Assembly (NCBI GenBank): GCA_050257395.1 | Contig: JBLMWU010000114.1 | Coordinates: 1-16,663 of the forward strand | DNA: 16,663 nucleotides | Origin: JAIRTY01 sp050257395 | GTDB taxonomy: Bacteria > Actinomycetota > Actinomycetes > Streptosporangiales > Streptosporangiaceae | Direction of reading: 5' to 3' | In this document: piece after piece, positions 6,346 to 13,903 of the stretch | Numbering within the stretch: position 1 is the stretch's first letter | How the letters are laid out: each line of letters begins with the position of its first letter | Program-made: the position numbers and the translations under genes | Notes under the pieces: model-generated | Database searches by the model: none | What the model was told of the DNA's origin: nothing | What the model saw: only the letters and a program-made list of their open reading frames with translations

Positions 6346-7803
6346 ATGACCGGACCGGTGGTAGCGCTGGACGGCCGGACGCTGACCTGCGGCCAGGTCC
6401 GTGACCTGGCCCGCGGGGCTGCGGCTGCGGCAGTCACCCGCGAGGGCCGGGAGCGTGCGGCGGCGGCCGCCCGGACCGCGGCGCAGGTGGCGGCCCGCAG
6501 GGGCGTGTACGGCCGGACCACGGGCGTCGGTGCCAACCTCGGCCAGGCCGTCGCAGCGGACGGCCTGGCCGATCACGGGCTGCGGCTGGCACGCAGCCAT
6601 GCGGGCGGCAGCGGCCCGCTGATCGCCGGCGAGCTGAGCCGGGCCATGCTGGCGGTGCGCGCCAATCAGGTGGCCGCCGGCGGCTCCGGGGTTGATCCCG
6701 GGGTGCTCGGCCCGCTCGTGGCGGCGGTCAATGCCGGGCTCGCGGTGCCGGTGCCGCGGTACGGCGCGATCGGCACCGGGGATCTGACGGCGCTGGCGGT
6801 GACCGCGCTGTGCCTCCTCGGTGAGCGGGACTGGCAGCCGGGCGGAGGCAGGCAGCCCCGGTTCGCGCTGGCATCGGCGGACGTGCTGGCGTTCCTGTCC
6901 AGCAACGCCGCCACGCTCGGGGAGGCCGCGCTGGCCTGCTGCGACCTGGCGGAACTGGTCAGGGCCGGCATCGTGGTCGCCGCGCTGTCGCACTGCGCGG
7001 TCGCTGCTTCCACTGAGCCGTACGCGGCAGCGGTGCATGAAGCGCGGCGCTACCCCGGCCAGCTGGCCGTGGCCGCAGCCCTGCGCACCCTGCTCGCCGA
7101 GTCCGGCCAGCCGCCGGCCCGGCTCCAGGATCCCTACGGATACCGGGCACTGCCGCAGGTGCACGGCCCGGCGGTGGACGCGGTGCGGCAGGCAGAGCAG
7201 GCCGTGACCGGCGAGATCAACGCGGCAGCCGAGAACCCGCTGGTCGACGTCGCCGCCGCCACGGTCTGGCACAACGGCAACTTCCACACCGCCTACATAG
7301 GCCTCGCCCTGGACGCGGTGCGCGCCGCCCTGTTCCAGACCGCCGCGCTGTCGGCGGCGCGGCTGGGGACCCTGGTCGAGCCGGCTTTCACCGGCCTGGC
7401 CCCGTTCCTGGCCACCGATCCGCCGCCGAGCTCGGGGATCATGATCCTGGAGTACGTGGCACATTCAGCGGCCGCCGACATCCGCAGGCTGGCCGCACCG
7501 GCGGCACTGGGCAGCGCCGTGCTGTCCCGGGGCGTCGAGGAACACGCGGGGTTCTCCACGCAGTCGGCCCGCGCCACCACCGAGGTCACCGGCGCCTACC
7601 GCACCGTGCTGGCCTGCGAGCTCGTCGCAGCCGTCCGCGCGCTCCGGCTGCGTGGCATCCGGCCAGGCGGATCCGGCCTGGCCGCCGCGTTCGGCCTGGC
7701 CGCCGGGACGCTGCCGGCGAGCACGGCCGACCGGGCCTTGGACTCCGACCTCGAAGCGGCGCAGAGCCTGCTGCCCGGCCTCGCCGAGCTCGCCGCGGAT
7801 TGA
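6346..7803 (+). CDS. Aromatic amino acid lyase (HAL/PAL family) homologue with altered MIO triad
   Basis: This 485-residue protein has the length and layout of histidine/phenylalanine ammonia-lyases, which eliminate ammonia from aromatic amino acids using a self-made MIO group. Matches include VYGRTTGVG with Tyr55, QDPYGYRALPQVHG with Tyr264 and Arg267, AENP (295-298), HNGNFHT (310-315) and GVEEHAGFSTQ (396-406). The triad that normally reads Ala-Ser-Gly in GSVGASGDL reads Gly143-Thr144-Gly145 in YGAIGTGDL, so the serine that becomes dehydroalanine is a threonine and the alanine is glycine. FHT replaces the usual FHG. The protein may make a variant cofactor, or may have lost or changed activity. 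GGGAGGG at 6337-6343 is close upstream of the ATG. It lies 58 nt after the LtrA-like gene and precedes an HMG-CoA reductase homologue. The substrate is unknown. Confidence 0.9.
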   Translation: MTGPVVALDGRTLTCGQVRDLARGAAAAAVTREGRERAAAAARTAAQVAARRGVYGRTTGVGANLGQAVAADGLADHGLRLARSHAGGSGPLIAGELSRAMLAVRANQVAAGGSGVDPGVLGPLVAAVNAGLAVPVPRYGAIGTGDLTALAVTALCLLGERDWQPGGGRQPRFALASADVLAFLSSNAATLGEAALACCDLAELVRAGIVVAALSHCAVAASTEPYAAAVHEARRYPGQLAVAAALRTLLAESGQPPARLQDPYGYRALPQVHGPAVDAVRQAEQAVTGEINAAAENPLVDVAAATVWHNGNFHTAYIGLALDAVRAALFQTAALSAARLGTLVEPAFTGLAPFLATDPPPSSGIMILEYVAHSAAADIRRLAAPAALGSAVLSRGVEEHAGFSTQSARATTEVTGAYRTVLACELVAAVRALRLRGIRPGGSGLAAAFGLAAGTLPASTADRALDSDLEAAQSLLPGLAELAAD

Positions 7804-7919
7804 CCGCCGATCACCCCCGGCTGGCCCGGCAGACAGAATTGGCTGTGTGAACGCCAGGTCTGGCGGTGCTGGATGCTCCCGGACGGCCGCCCGAGACGAT
7901 CGCATCAGGAGCAGGTGAC

Positions 7920-9107
7920 ATGAGTATTCCGCAGGCGAGCCGCAAGAAGATCCCGCGTGATCCCGAGAACGACTACACACAAGCCGCGGCCGGGGCCCGC
8001 AGGGCTTTCCTGCGCGAGCAGACGGGCGCGGGACTGGAGCACGTGTCCCGCTACTCGTTCGACCCGTCGATCCTCCCCGGCAACATCGAGCACTTCACCG
8101 GGGTCGCACAGGTGCCGATCGGCATCGCCGGGCCGCTGCTCGTCAACGGCGAGCACGCGCAGGGCGAGTTCTACGTCCCGCTGGCGACGACCGAGGGCAC
8201 CCTGGTCGCGAGCTACAACCGGGGGATGAAGACGCTGCGTGAGGCCGGCGGCGTGAAGACCACGATCCTGGACGACGCCATGCAGCGCGCTCCCGCTTTC
8301 GTGTTCGCAAGCGCGCGGGAAGCGCGGGCTTTCGGAGCCTGGCTCACCGGGCATTTCGCGGAGATCAAGCAGGTGGCCGAGGCCACCACCCGGACCGGGC
8401 GGCTGCGTGGCATCGAGCAGTACTCGGCCAGCCGGATCCTGTTCACGCGCTTTGACTACACCACCGGCGACGCCGCGGGCCAGAATCTCACCGGCAAGGC
8501 CACCGCCGCGGCGTGCGCGTGGATCGCCGCCAGCTATGAGGGCATCACCAACTTCTACCTGGAGTCCAATTTCGCCACCGACAAGAAGAGCTCGCAGGTC
8601 AACATCTTGCATACGCGCGGCAAGCGGGTCGTCGCCGAGGCGACGATTCCCGCCGCGCTGATCGAAGAGCGGATGCACACAAGCGGCGGCAAGCTGTTCC
8701 GGGCACGGCAGGTCTCCAACCTCGGCGGCTTCATGTCCGGGGTCAACAACAACGGGCTGCACTCGGCCAACGGGATCGCCGCCCTCTTCATCGCCACCGG
8801 CCAGGACGCCGCCAACGTCGCGGAGTCCTCCGCCGCCCTCAACTTCAGCGAGCTGCTCCCCAACGGGGACTACTACGCCTCGATCACGCTGCCCTCGCTG
8901 ATCGTCGCCACCTACGGCGGCGGCACCGGGCTCGCCACCCAGCGGGAATGCCTGGAACTGCTCGGCTGCTACGGTGCCGGGAAGGTGTCCAAGCTGGCCG
9001 AGATCGTGGCCGCGACCGTGCTGTGCGGTGAGCTCTCACTCGGCTGGGCGATCCTCGCCGGCGAATGGGTCACCGCGCACGACATGCTTGGCCGTAACCG
9101 GCCCTGA
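7920..9107 (+). CDS. Class I-like HMG-CoA reductase
   Basis: The ATG at 7920 has AGGAG (7907-7911) 8 nt upstream and gives 395 residues, the size of a soluble catalytic domain; no membrane segment is present. All four catalytic residues of the family can be placed: Glu92 in ATTEGTLVAS, Lys222 or 223 in ATDKKSSQ, Asp296 in ATGQDAANV and His387 in TAHDMLGRNRP near the C-terminus. VPIGIAGPL and the NADP-contact-like TGDAAGQNL (family GDAMGMN) also match class I enzymes, as do the late blocks TYGGGTGL and CGELSLGWAILAG. The ENVIG motif is replaced by GNIEHFTG. The known reaction is HMG-CoA plus 2 NADPH to mevalonate and CoA. No other mevalonate-pathway gene is in the window, so it may serve a separate biosynthetic role together with the upstream lyase. 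Family very likely; exact substrate less so. Confidence 0.9.
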   Translation: MSIPQASRKKIPRDPENDYTQAAAGARRAFLREQTGAGLEHVSRYSFDPSILPGNIEHFTGVAQVPIGIAGPLLVNGEHAQGEFYVPLATTEGTLVASYNRGMKTLREAGGVKTTILDDAMQRAPAFVFASAREARAFGAWLTGHFAEIKQVAEATTRTGRLRGIEQYSASRILFTRFDYTTGDAAGQNLTGKATAAACAWIAASYEGITNFYLESNFATDKKSSQVNILHTRGKRVVAEATIPAALIEERMHTSGGKLFRARQVSNLGGFMSGVNNNGLHSANGIAALFIATGQDAANVAESSAALNFSELLPNGDYYASITLPSLIVATYGGGTGLATQRECLELLGCYGAGKVSKLAEIVAATVLCGELSLGWAILAGEWVTAHDMLGRNRP

Positions 9108-9211
9108 CGTCCCCGCCAGCGGGCCCGTGCGGCATTCTTCCTTGCCAGCAGCCAGCGCCGGGGCTGCAATGGAAAGAGCGGGCCCATCGCCCGGCACTTC
9201 GGAGGTGCACG

Positions 9212-10432
9212 ATGACGCCAGCGGAGATCGCCGCGCTCGGCCGGCTGGGCGGCCACGCCTTCTCGGGGCTGGTGTCCCGGATCGAGGGCGTGCACCGGGC
9301 CGTCGCCGGCCGCGCCTTCACCCCGGCCGGGCCGGCGAGCGCCCCGGTCCGGGCCATCCACGACTCCACCGCGCGAGGCGTCTACCTCGCGGTCCGGAGT
9401 GCCGGCGCGGCGGCCGGGACCCTGGGCGGCCAGGCCGTTTCCCTGCTCGGCGGCGCCGGCCAGCCCGCTGGCCGTGAACCAGGCGGCAACCTGGCGCTCG
9501 CCGCGCTGAACGCGGTTGCCGGTGACCAGCTCGGGCCCGGCCTGGCCCCGCTGGCGATCCGCATGGCCGTGCGGGCGGATGGACGCGATGTGGACCTCAC
9601 CGCGGGGGAGCTGCAGGCTGTCTTCGGCAACCCAACGCCCAGGCTGGCGGTGTTCGTGCACGGGCTGGCCGAGACAGAGGACTCCTGGCAGCGGCGGTCC
9701 GCCGGATCCGGGTTTTACGGGCCGCGGCTGCACGACGAATTCGGCTATACGCCCGTCTATCTCCGCTACAACACCGGCCGGCACGTGTCCGACAACGGCC
9801 GCGACCTGGCCAGGCTGCTGACCGGCCTGGTAACGGCGTGGCCGGAGCAGGTGGACGAGCTGCTGCTGCTGGGCCACTCCATGGGCGGCCTGGTCATCCG
9901 CAGCGCATGCCACTACGGGCAGCAGGAATCCGCCGCCTGGGTGGACCGGGTCCGGCACGTGTTCTACCTAGGCTCACCGCATCTCGGCGCCCCGCTCGCG
10001 CGGGCTGCGGGGTTCGCGGGCTGGGCATTCGGCAAGGTCGCCGAGACGAGGCCGTTCGTAACCCTGGTCAACGGGTCGAGCGCGGGCATCAAGGATCTGC
10101 GCCACGGCTATCTGCTCGCCGATGACTGGGCCGATTGTGATCAGGACAGTTGCCTGCGCGACCACCGGCGGAACACGCCACTGCTGCCCGGGGCGAACCA
10201 CTACACGATCAGCGCAACCGTCACCGCCGATCCCGATCACCCGCTCGGCGCCGTAGCAGGTGACCTGCTCGTCCAGCCGGCCAGCGCGCACGGCAGGCGC
10301 GGCAGGCGCCAGCACATCCCCTTCCCGCTGAGCTCGCGCCGCGGGCTCGGCGGGCTGCATCACTTCGACCTGCTCAACCACCCCGACGTGTGGAGTGCGA
10401 TCCGCGACCTTCTCAGCGGCGCCGCGCACTGA
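9212..10432 (+). CDS. Alpha/beta hydrolase, lipase/esterase-like
   Basis: GGAGG (9201-9205) lies 6 nt before the ATG; the product has 406 residues. The first ~140 residues are Ala/Gly-rich and probably helical, without a clear signal peptide. The hydrolase core starts at LAVFVHGLAETEDSW (oxyanion region, His150-Gly151). The nucleophile elbow is GHSMGG with Ser223, followed by FYLGSPHLGAPLAR, typical of triacylglycerol lipase and PGAP1-like hydrolases. Asp351 in AGDLLVQ and His383/His384 in GLHHFDLLNHP complete a plausible catalytic triad. Related long actinobacterial proteins of this kind are annotated as esterases or permease-like; the natural ester is unknown. It follows the HMG-CoA reductase by 104 nt with its own ribosome site and ends at a convergent junction. 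Confidence 0.85.
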   Translation: MTPAEIAALGRLGGHAFSGLVSRIEGVHRAVAGRAFTPAGPASAPVRAIHDSTARGVYLAVRSAGAAAGTLGGQAVSLLGGAGQPAGREPGGNLALAALNAVAGDQLGPGLAPLAIRMAVRADGRDVDLTAGELQAVFGNPTPRLAVFVHGLAETEDSWQRRSAGSGFYGPRLHDEFGYTPVYLRYNTGRHVSDNGRDLARLLTGLVTAWPEQVDELLLLGHSMGGLVIRSACHYGQQESAAWVDRVRHVFYLGSPHLGAPLARAAGFAGWAFGKVAETRPFVTLVNGSSAGIKDLRHGYLLADDWADCDQDSCLRDHRRNTPLLPGANHYTISATVTADPDHPLGAVAGDLLVQPASAHGRRGRRQHIPFPLSSRRGLGGLHHFDLLNHPDVWSAIRDLLSGAAH

Positions 10433-10459
10433 TGGCACGGAGGCCGCGGCCACTGTGCA

Positions 10460-10486
10460 GCTGCTGGCACGCTGTGCCCATGCAGC
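10460..10486. terminator. Hairpin between convergent genes
   Basis: GCTGC (10460-10464) pairs with GCAGC (10482-10486), and inside it GGCAC (10466-10470) pairs with GTGCC (10474-10478) around a GCT loop. It sits between the hydrolase stop and the stop of the leftward zinc-ribbon-like gene, so it could stop transcripts from both sides. No T-run is present. Confidence 0.4.
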
Positions 10487-10503
10487 CCGGGGGTTGAGTC
10501 CGC

Positions 10504-11016
10504 TTACCTGCTGTGCCTGCCTGTTCTCTGGTAGGACTGATAGTCCGCTTCTGAGGTGAAGATCTTCCACACGGTGGCGGCCCGGTCCCGCCGCTGCTGA
10601 TGAACCGCCCGCACAAAGCACGGCTTGCCGGTCGCGCTCTCCGCGGCCTTGAGGAAATGCCTGGCCTCCGTCTCGGTCCGCATCGGGTACCGCCAGTGCA
10701 GGAGGCACTGCCGGCGGCCGCATGCCGGGCACTCGTACTTGGAGTGGTCGCACGGCGAGTCCCTGGGGATCCAGCTGTAGCAGGTGGGGCAGGGATGGTC
10801 CTCGCTGTATGGCCAGGCCGGGTCGGCGAACACCTTGGTGCTGCCATCGCGGAACACCCGCCGCAAGCCGTGGAGCTGCCGTTTGTTGCGGGCGTTCTGG
10901 CAGGCAGGGGATTCCTGCCAAGCCGGGTTGCGCCCGATGTACTCGTAGGTCCTGCTGCGCAGGTCGATGCGGTAGATCCCCCGGTCCACCGGCAGTTCCA
11001 GGACCCACGGCCGCAT
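10504..11016 (-). CDS. Small zinc-ribbon-like protein of unknown function
   Basis: From the ATG at 11016 the product has 170 residues. The frame extends upstream to a TTG at 11190 that overlaps the SPFH stop, but that stretch has codons with little third-position G/C bias, unlike the rest, so the later start is preferred. The N-terminal part (MRPWVLELPVDRGIYRIDLR) predicts beta strands. The centre has CPTC (76-79), Cys89 and His91 in SPCDHS, CPACG (96-100), then Cys104 and His107: a layout that could bind one or two zinc ions. The C-terminal third is basic and helical. I do not recognise the family. It directly follows the SPFH gene in the same direction, about 170 nt downstream, and may be co-transcribed. 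Confidence 0.6.
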   Translation of the reverse strand: MRPWVLELPVDRGIYRIDLRSRTYEYIGRNPAWQESPACQNARNKRQLHGLRRVFRDGSTKVFADPAWPYSEDHPCPTCYSWIPRDSPCDHSKYECPACGRRQCLLHWRYPMRTETEARHFLKAAESATGKPCFVRAVHQQRRDRAATVWKIFTSEADYQSYQRTGRHSR

Positions 11017-11186
11017 CCGGTACCCCCAATGCCCAGCCCTCTTGTCCCCACCATGCGCGCTTCGCGCATAGCGGCAACAGGGCCGGTCGTCCCGGCCAGG
11101 CCCGTGCATCGCGGGACGAGATTGTTCAGGCAGGTGGGCGGCTGCCGCGGCGGGGTCAGGTGGTGCAGGTGGCAGCCCGGGTGTGC

Positions 11187-12011
11187 TCAATCGCTGACCG
11201 GCTGGGGCCGGTCCAGGTGCTTGTCGAAGCCGATGTAGATGCGGGCTGCCGGGTTGGCGCTCAGCCGGGACAGCGTTTCCAGCTCGCGCACCCGCAGCAG
11301 GGCCGGGTTGCCTGCGTACGCGGCGGCGGCGTCGGCCTGCACCCGCAGCGCGGCGGCGTCAGCCTCGGCGCGGATGCCCTGCACCGCTGCCTGGCTCTGC
11401 GCGGCCATCCGCTCGACCTCGGACTTGGACCTCGCCTCGATCGCCTCGCGTTCGGCCTTGGTGCGGGCCTCCACCAGCTGCGCCTGGCTGAGCCGCTCGG
11501 CGGTCAGCACCCGGTTCATGATCTCCTGCAGGTTGCCGGGGAAGATGAGGTCCTTGACATCGGCCCGCAGGACCTTGACGCCGTAGCTGGCGGCGGCGTC
11601 GGTGACATCGCTGAGGATGTCCTCGCTCAGCTGGTTCCGGCTGGTCAGGATCTGCTCCAGCGTCATCGACGCCAGTGCCCGCCGGGCGGCCAGCTGGACG
11701 TCGCTGTAGAGGCGGTCCTCGTACGACACGACCTTTTCCACCGCCGCGACCGGGTCGACCACCTGGAACTGGGTGAGGATGCTGACCCGGATCGCGACCT
11801 TGTCGGCCGTCAGGATCTCCTGGCCCTTGATGGTGAGCTCGCGCTCCCGCATGTCAACAAGCACGATCTCCACGACCGGGCGGCGCCCGCCAAACCGGCC
11901 CTGCTGGCGTTCCGGCATCTCATAGCGGCCCGCCTCCAGCACCCCGGTCAGCCTGCCGTCCTGATACCTGAGCCCGCGGTGCGTCGACTTGATGATGACG
12001 TCCTTGGTCAC
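11187..12011 (-). CDS. SPFH/band-7 (stomatin/prohibitin-like) protein
   Basis: The GTG start at 12011 is preceded by AGGGAGG with 6 nt spacing, a strong ribosome site. The 274-residue product has an SPFH domain over residues ~10-170 (KVAIRVSILTQFQVVDPVAAV, then LYSDVQLAARRALASMTLEQIL, then YGVKVLRADVKDLIFP), followed by a long Ala/Glu/Arg-rich coiled coil (AERLSQAQLVEARTKAEREA onward to about residue 235). These proteins form ring-like oligomers on membranes and organise membrane domains or proteases. Unusually there is no hydrophobic N-terminal anchor, so it must bind membrane by other means or be cytosolic. No NfeD-type partner gene is adjacent; instead a zinc-ribbon-like gene follows. Family confident, role unknown. 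Confidence 0.9.
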   Translation of the reverse strand: MTKDVIIKSTHRGLRYQDGRLTGVLEAGRYEMPERQQGRFGGRRPVVEIVLVDMRERELTIKGQEILTADKVAIRVSILTQFQVVDPVAAVEKVVSYEDRLYSDVQLAARRALASMTLEQILTSRNQLSEDILSDVTDAAASYGVKVLRADVKDLIFPGNLQEIMNRVLTAERLSQAQLVEARTKAEREAIEARSKSEVERMAAQSQAAVQGIRAEADAAALRVQADAAAAYAGNPALLRVRELETLSRLSANPAARIYIGFDKHLDRPQPVSD

Positions 12012-12030
12012 GTGCTTCCTCCCTTAGGGC

Positions 12031-12157
12031 GAGCCGCCCCGGAGCAGGCCCGATACGGAGGACGAGTTTCCGGATGGAGGTACCCGCGAGCAGTGGATGA
12101 CGCTCCTCGTGCGCGGGTCCGTTGCGTTACACGCTCCTTGCCCTGCCGGGGCGGCTC
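12031..12157 (-). repeat. 12-bp inverted repeat with nested stems in the leader of the SPFH gene
   Basis: GAGCCGCCCCGG (12031-12042) and CCGGGGCGGCTC (12146-12157) are perfect 12-bp inverted arms. Between them lie ACCCGCG (12082-12088) with CGCGGGT (12112-12118) and, on the minus strand, a GCGT-GTA-ACGC stem. If transcribed leftward this would be a multi-branched RNA ending about 20 nt before the SPFH start. I do not recognise a known riboswitch class. Confidence 0.45.
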
Positions 12158-12250
12158 TTGCCCGAGCCTAGAGCGACCGGCGCTCCCGATGCCCGGCAAT
12201 TTCCGCCAGGCAGGCAAATCAGTCTGTAACGGGCAGTGTGGCCGCTGTCT

Positions 12251-12291
12251 GCCAGGGGCGCCTGGCGCGGGCCGGTCATAGCAGGACCGGC
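12251..12291. repeat. Two tandem hairpins in the intergenic region
   Basis: GCCAGG-GGCG-CCTGGC (12251-12266) is followed after 4 nt by GCCGGTC-n7-GACCGGC (12271-12291). Both stems are perfect. They could be a terminator pair, a recombination site, or part of a small RNA; nothing in the sequence decides. Confidence 0.45.
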
Positions 12292-12572
12292 TGTGGGCGT
12301 GGCCGATCCGGGGCGCGCAGCTATGAGGTGATGGCCGCACCGTTACCCAATCGCGACTTATTGATTGTCATACCGGCTAACGGCTCCCGCGTCCTAACAC
12401 ACAGATGGGTCCCCGGCGTAACGCGATCGTGGAGAGCACCGGCGTATGGCATCCAGAGCGGTTCATCGAGGCTGCCTGGGATAAAGGCGCCGGTGAAGCT
12501 CAATTCAGCTGGCCGCACGTGCGCGGATGGCTGCCACGAGTGACTTGATTCAGCTTACGTGGGGACGGGGCG

Positions 12573-13853
12573 GTGGGCAGGATGACAACTCGTCGTTCAA
12601 TCGCCTTGATTCTTTCGCCTTTCGGCCTCCTGCTCATTTCCGCTGCCCGGCTGATTATCGTGTCCGACTACAACACGACGACGGCAGTCACCGTTGCCTC
12701 GTCGGGAGGATTTATCAACACGCTGCTCGGCTCGGTCATCCCGCTCGTTCCCCTCTTCATTCCCTACCTCGCCCTGCTGCTCCTGCTGTTCCGGCGATAC
12801 CTGCTCAGCCTTCTCACGTTCGTTTTTGCTGCCTACATAACCCCCAGCCCGATTTCGCTGGCAGACGCGCTGGGCCTCGCTAGGGCAGACTGGCAGCAGC
12901 TGGTTGGCCAGGTGTCAGCGTTCAGGATGCTGGCCGCCATACTCGTTGTCCTGGTGCTGGTAGTCCTGTGGGCTTATAACCGCAGCCTTCCCGAGGCGGT
13001 CAGCGCCGTAGGTGCTGCTGTGCTGGCAGTTGCATTGCTGCTCGCGGAGCCCAGCGGGGCCCAGCCCGGTCCCGTGCGTCAGGCGGGCGCCCATGAACAG
13101 CGGCTCGTTGCCCAGGTCTCGGCGGGGCTCCACGGGCCCTATGGAGTCTCCGCTGGCAGAATCATCATTATCGTCATCGTATTCCTGATAATTGCCGCAT
13201 GTTTCGGGCTTTACAGAGCTCCCGAAGAGACGCGGAGCCTGCTGGCGGCATACGCTGGAAGACTGCCCTGGCTTCTCAACATATCGGTTGCCGCTGTCGC
13301 CACCGCTGCTTTTCTGCCGTATGTCTATAACATTTACCCGATCCCGCACCGGAGTTCTTATTACGCGACCGTGGCCCATACGATGTGGCTGCCCACGGAG
13401 AAGCTCACCCTGGAGTCAGGAAGAACAGAGTACGGGTACGTCCTCTCGTCCAGCGACGGATGGTTCACGGTCCTGACGGCTCCCGGGCGCACCATCGCCT
13501 ATATCCCGGCGGAAGATGTCGCCAGCAGGTCCGTCTGCCAGCCGGAATCTGAGAGGCAGCCGCAGCCGTACCCGCCGCTGGTAACGACGTTGTACACCCC
13601 GCCGCCGCACATGGCCCCGTGCAGCAAAGGTGGCAGGTTCACTTTTATAAGGTCCGTACGTTCCCAGGGCCAGTCACTCAAGATGATAGCCGCCATCGCC
13701 CACGTCTTCCCAGGGCGCATCATCTCCATCACCAACGCGTATCAGCACGAACAGCTGTCCGCTGCTCTCCGGCGTTACGAGCGCGGCCATAACTGGAAAG
13801 CGCCGACTCCGGTCGGCCAGCACTTCTGGTACTACCCTGCCAAGACCCCCTGA
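12573..13853 (+). CDS. Multi-pass membrane protein of unknown function
   Basis: The frame starts at GTG 12573 or ATG 12582 (three codons later); the stretch upstream is G-rich, so both have a usable ribosome site. The ~426-residue product has about six or seven hydrophobic segments: residues ~10-30, ~51-73, ~76-90, ~118-134, ~141-157, ~195-214 and ~233-252. A soluble C-terminal domain of about 170 residues follows. That domain contains SYYATVAHTMWLPTEKLTL, SSSDGWFTVL and IAYIPAEDV, suggesting a small beta domain, plus two cysteines (around Cys328 and Cys352). I do not recognise the family. Codons such as ATA, TTT and ATT are frequent, unlike its neighbours, which suggests recent acquisition. 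The gene has no co-directional neighbour and ends at a convergent junction. Confidence 0.75.
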   Translation: MGRMTTRRSIALILSPFGLLLISAARLIIVSDYNTTTAVTVASSGGFINTLLGSVIPLVPLFIPYLALLLLLFRRYLLSLLTFVFAAYITPSPISLADALGLARADWQQLVGQVSAFRMLAAILVVLVLVVLWAYNRSLPEAVSAVGAAVLAVALLLAEPSGAQPGPVRQAGAHEQRLVAQVSAGLHGPYGVSAGRIIIIVIVFLIIAACFGLYRAPEETRSLLAAYAGRLPWLLNISVAAVATAAFLPYVYNIYPIPHRSSYYATVAHTMWLPTEKLTLESGRTEYGYVLSSSDGWFTVLTAPGRTIAYIPAEDVASRSVCQPESERQPQPYPPLVTTLYTPPPHMAPCSKGGRFTFIRSVRSQGQSLKMIAAIAHVFPGRIISITNAYQHEQLSAALRRYERGHNWKAPTPVGQHFWYYPAKTP

Positions 13854-13879
13854 TAAGTTCACGAGCCGGGTCCGCGTAC

Positions 13880-13900
13880 GGTGACGCCGGGCAGGTCACC
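13880..13900. terminator. Hairpin between convergent genes
   Basis: GGTGAC (13880-13885) and GTCACC (13895-13900) form a 6-bp perfect stem with a 9-nt loop in the 50-bp gap between the membrane-protein gene and the leftward beta-propeller gene. Position fits a bidirectional terminator; no T-run. Confidence 0.45.
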
Positions 13901-13903
13901 TGA

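Larger units (their letters stand above)
12012..12572. other. Long intergenic region between divergent genes
   Basis: This 561-bp stretch separates the leftward SPFH gene from the rightward membrane-protein gene. I find no convincing protein gene in it: the frames present are short, lack ribosome sites and show no actinobacterial codon bias. The left part (12012-12185) is GC-rich and contains nested inverted repeats next to the SPFH gene. The middle holds two tandem hairpins (12251-12291). The right part (about 12340-12560) is clearly more AT-rich, matching the membrane-protein gene that follows, and probably holds its promoter, though I cannot define -35/-10 boxes. Confidence 0.6.

Noticed and set aside
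5653..7464. 603-codon open frame on the minus strand
   Set aside because: It is antisense to the LtrA-like and aromatic lyase genes, which have clear family motifs; its product is a Gln/Arg/Gly-rich low-complexity string typical of the mirror frame of GC-rich genes.
11017..11190. N-terminal extension of the zinc-ribbon-like protein from a TTG overlapping the SPFH stop
   Set aside because: The TTGA overlap is tempting as a coupling signal, but third codon positions there are only about half G/C and the sequence is Pro/Ala-rich low complexity, so it is probably not translated.
12012..12180. Known riboswitch class before the SPFH gene
   Set aside because: I compared it by eye with remembered cobalamin, c-di-AMP, SAM and glycine riboswitch cores and saw no match, so it is reported only as inverted repeats.
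10722..12281. 519-codon plus-strand frame
   Set aside because: Runs antisense through the zinc-ribbon-like and SPFH genes; the SPFH gene has a strong ribosome site and clear domain, so this is a mirror frame.
12238..12883. Two short plus-strand frames (12238-12543 and 12527-12883)
   Set aside because: No ribosome site or codon bias; the second overlaps the membrane-protein gene in another frame.
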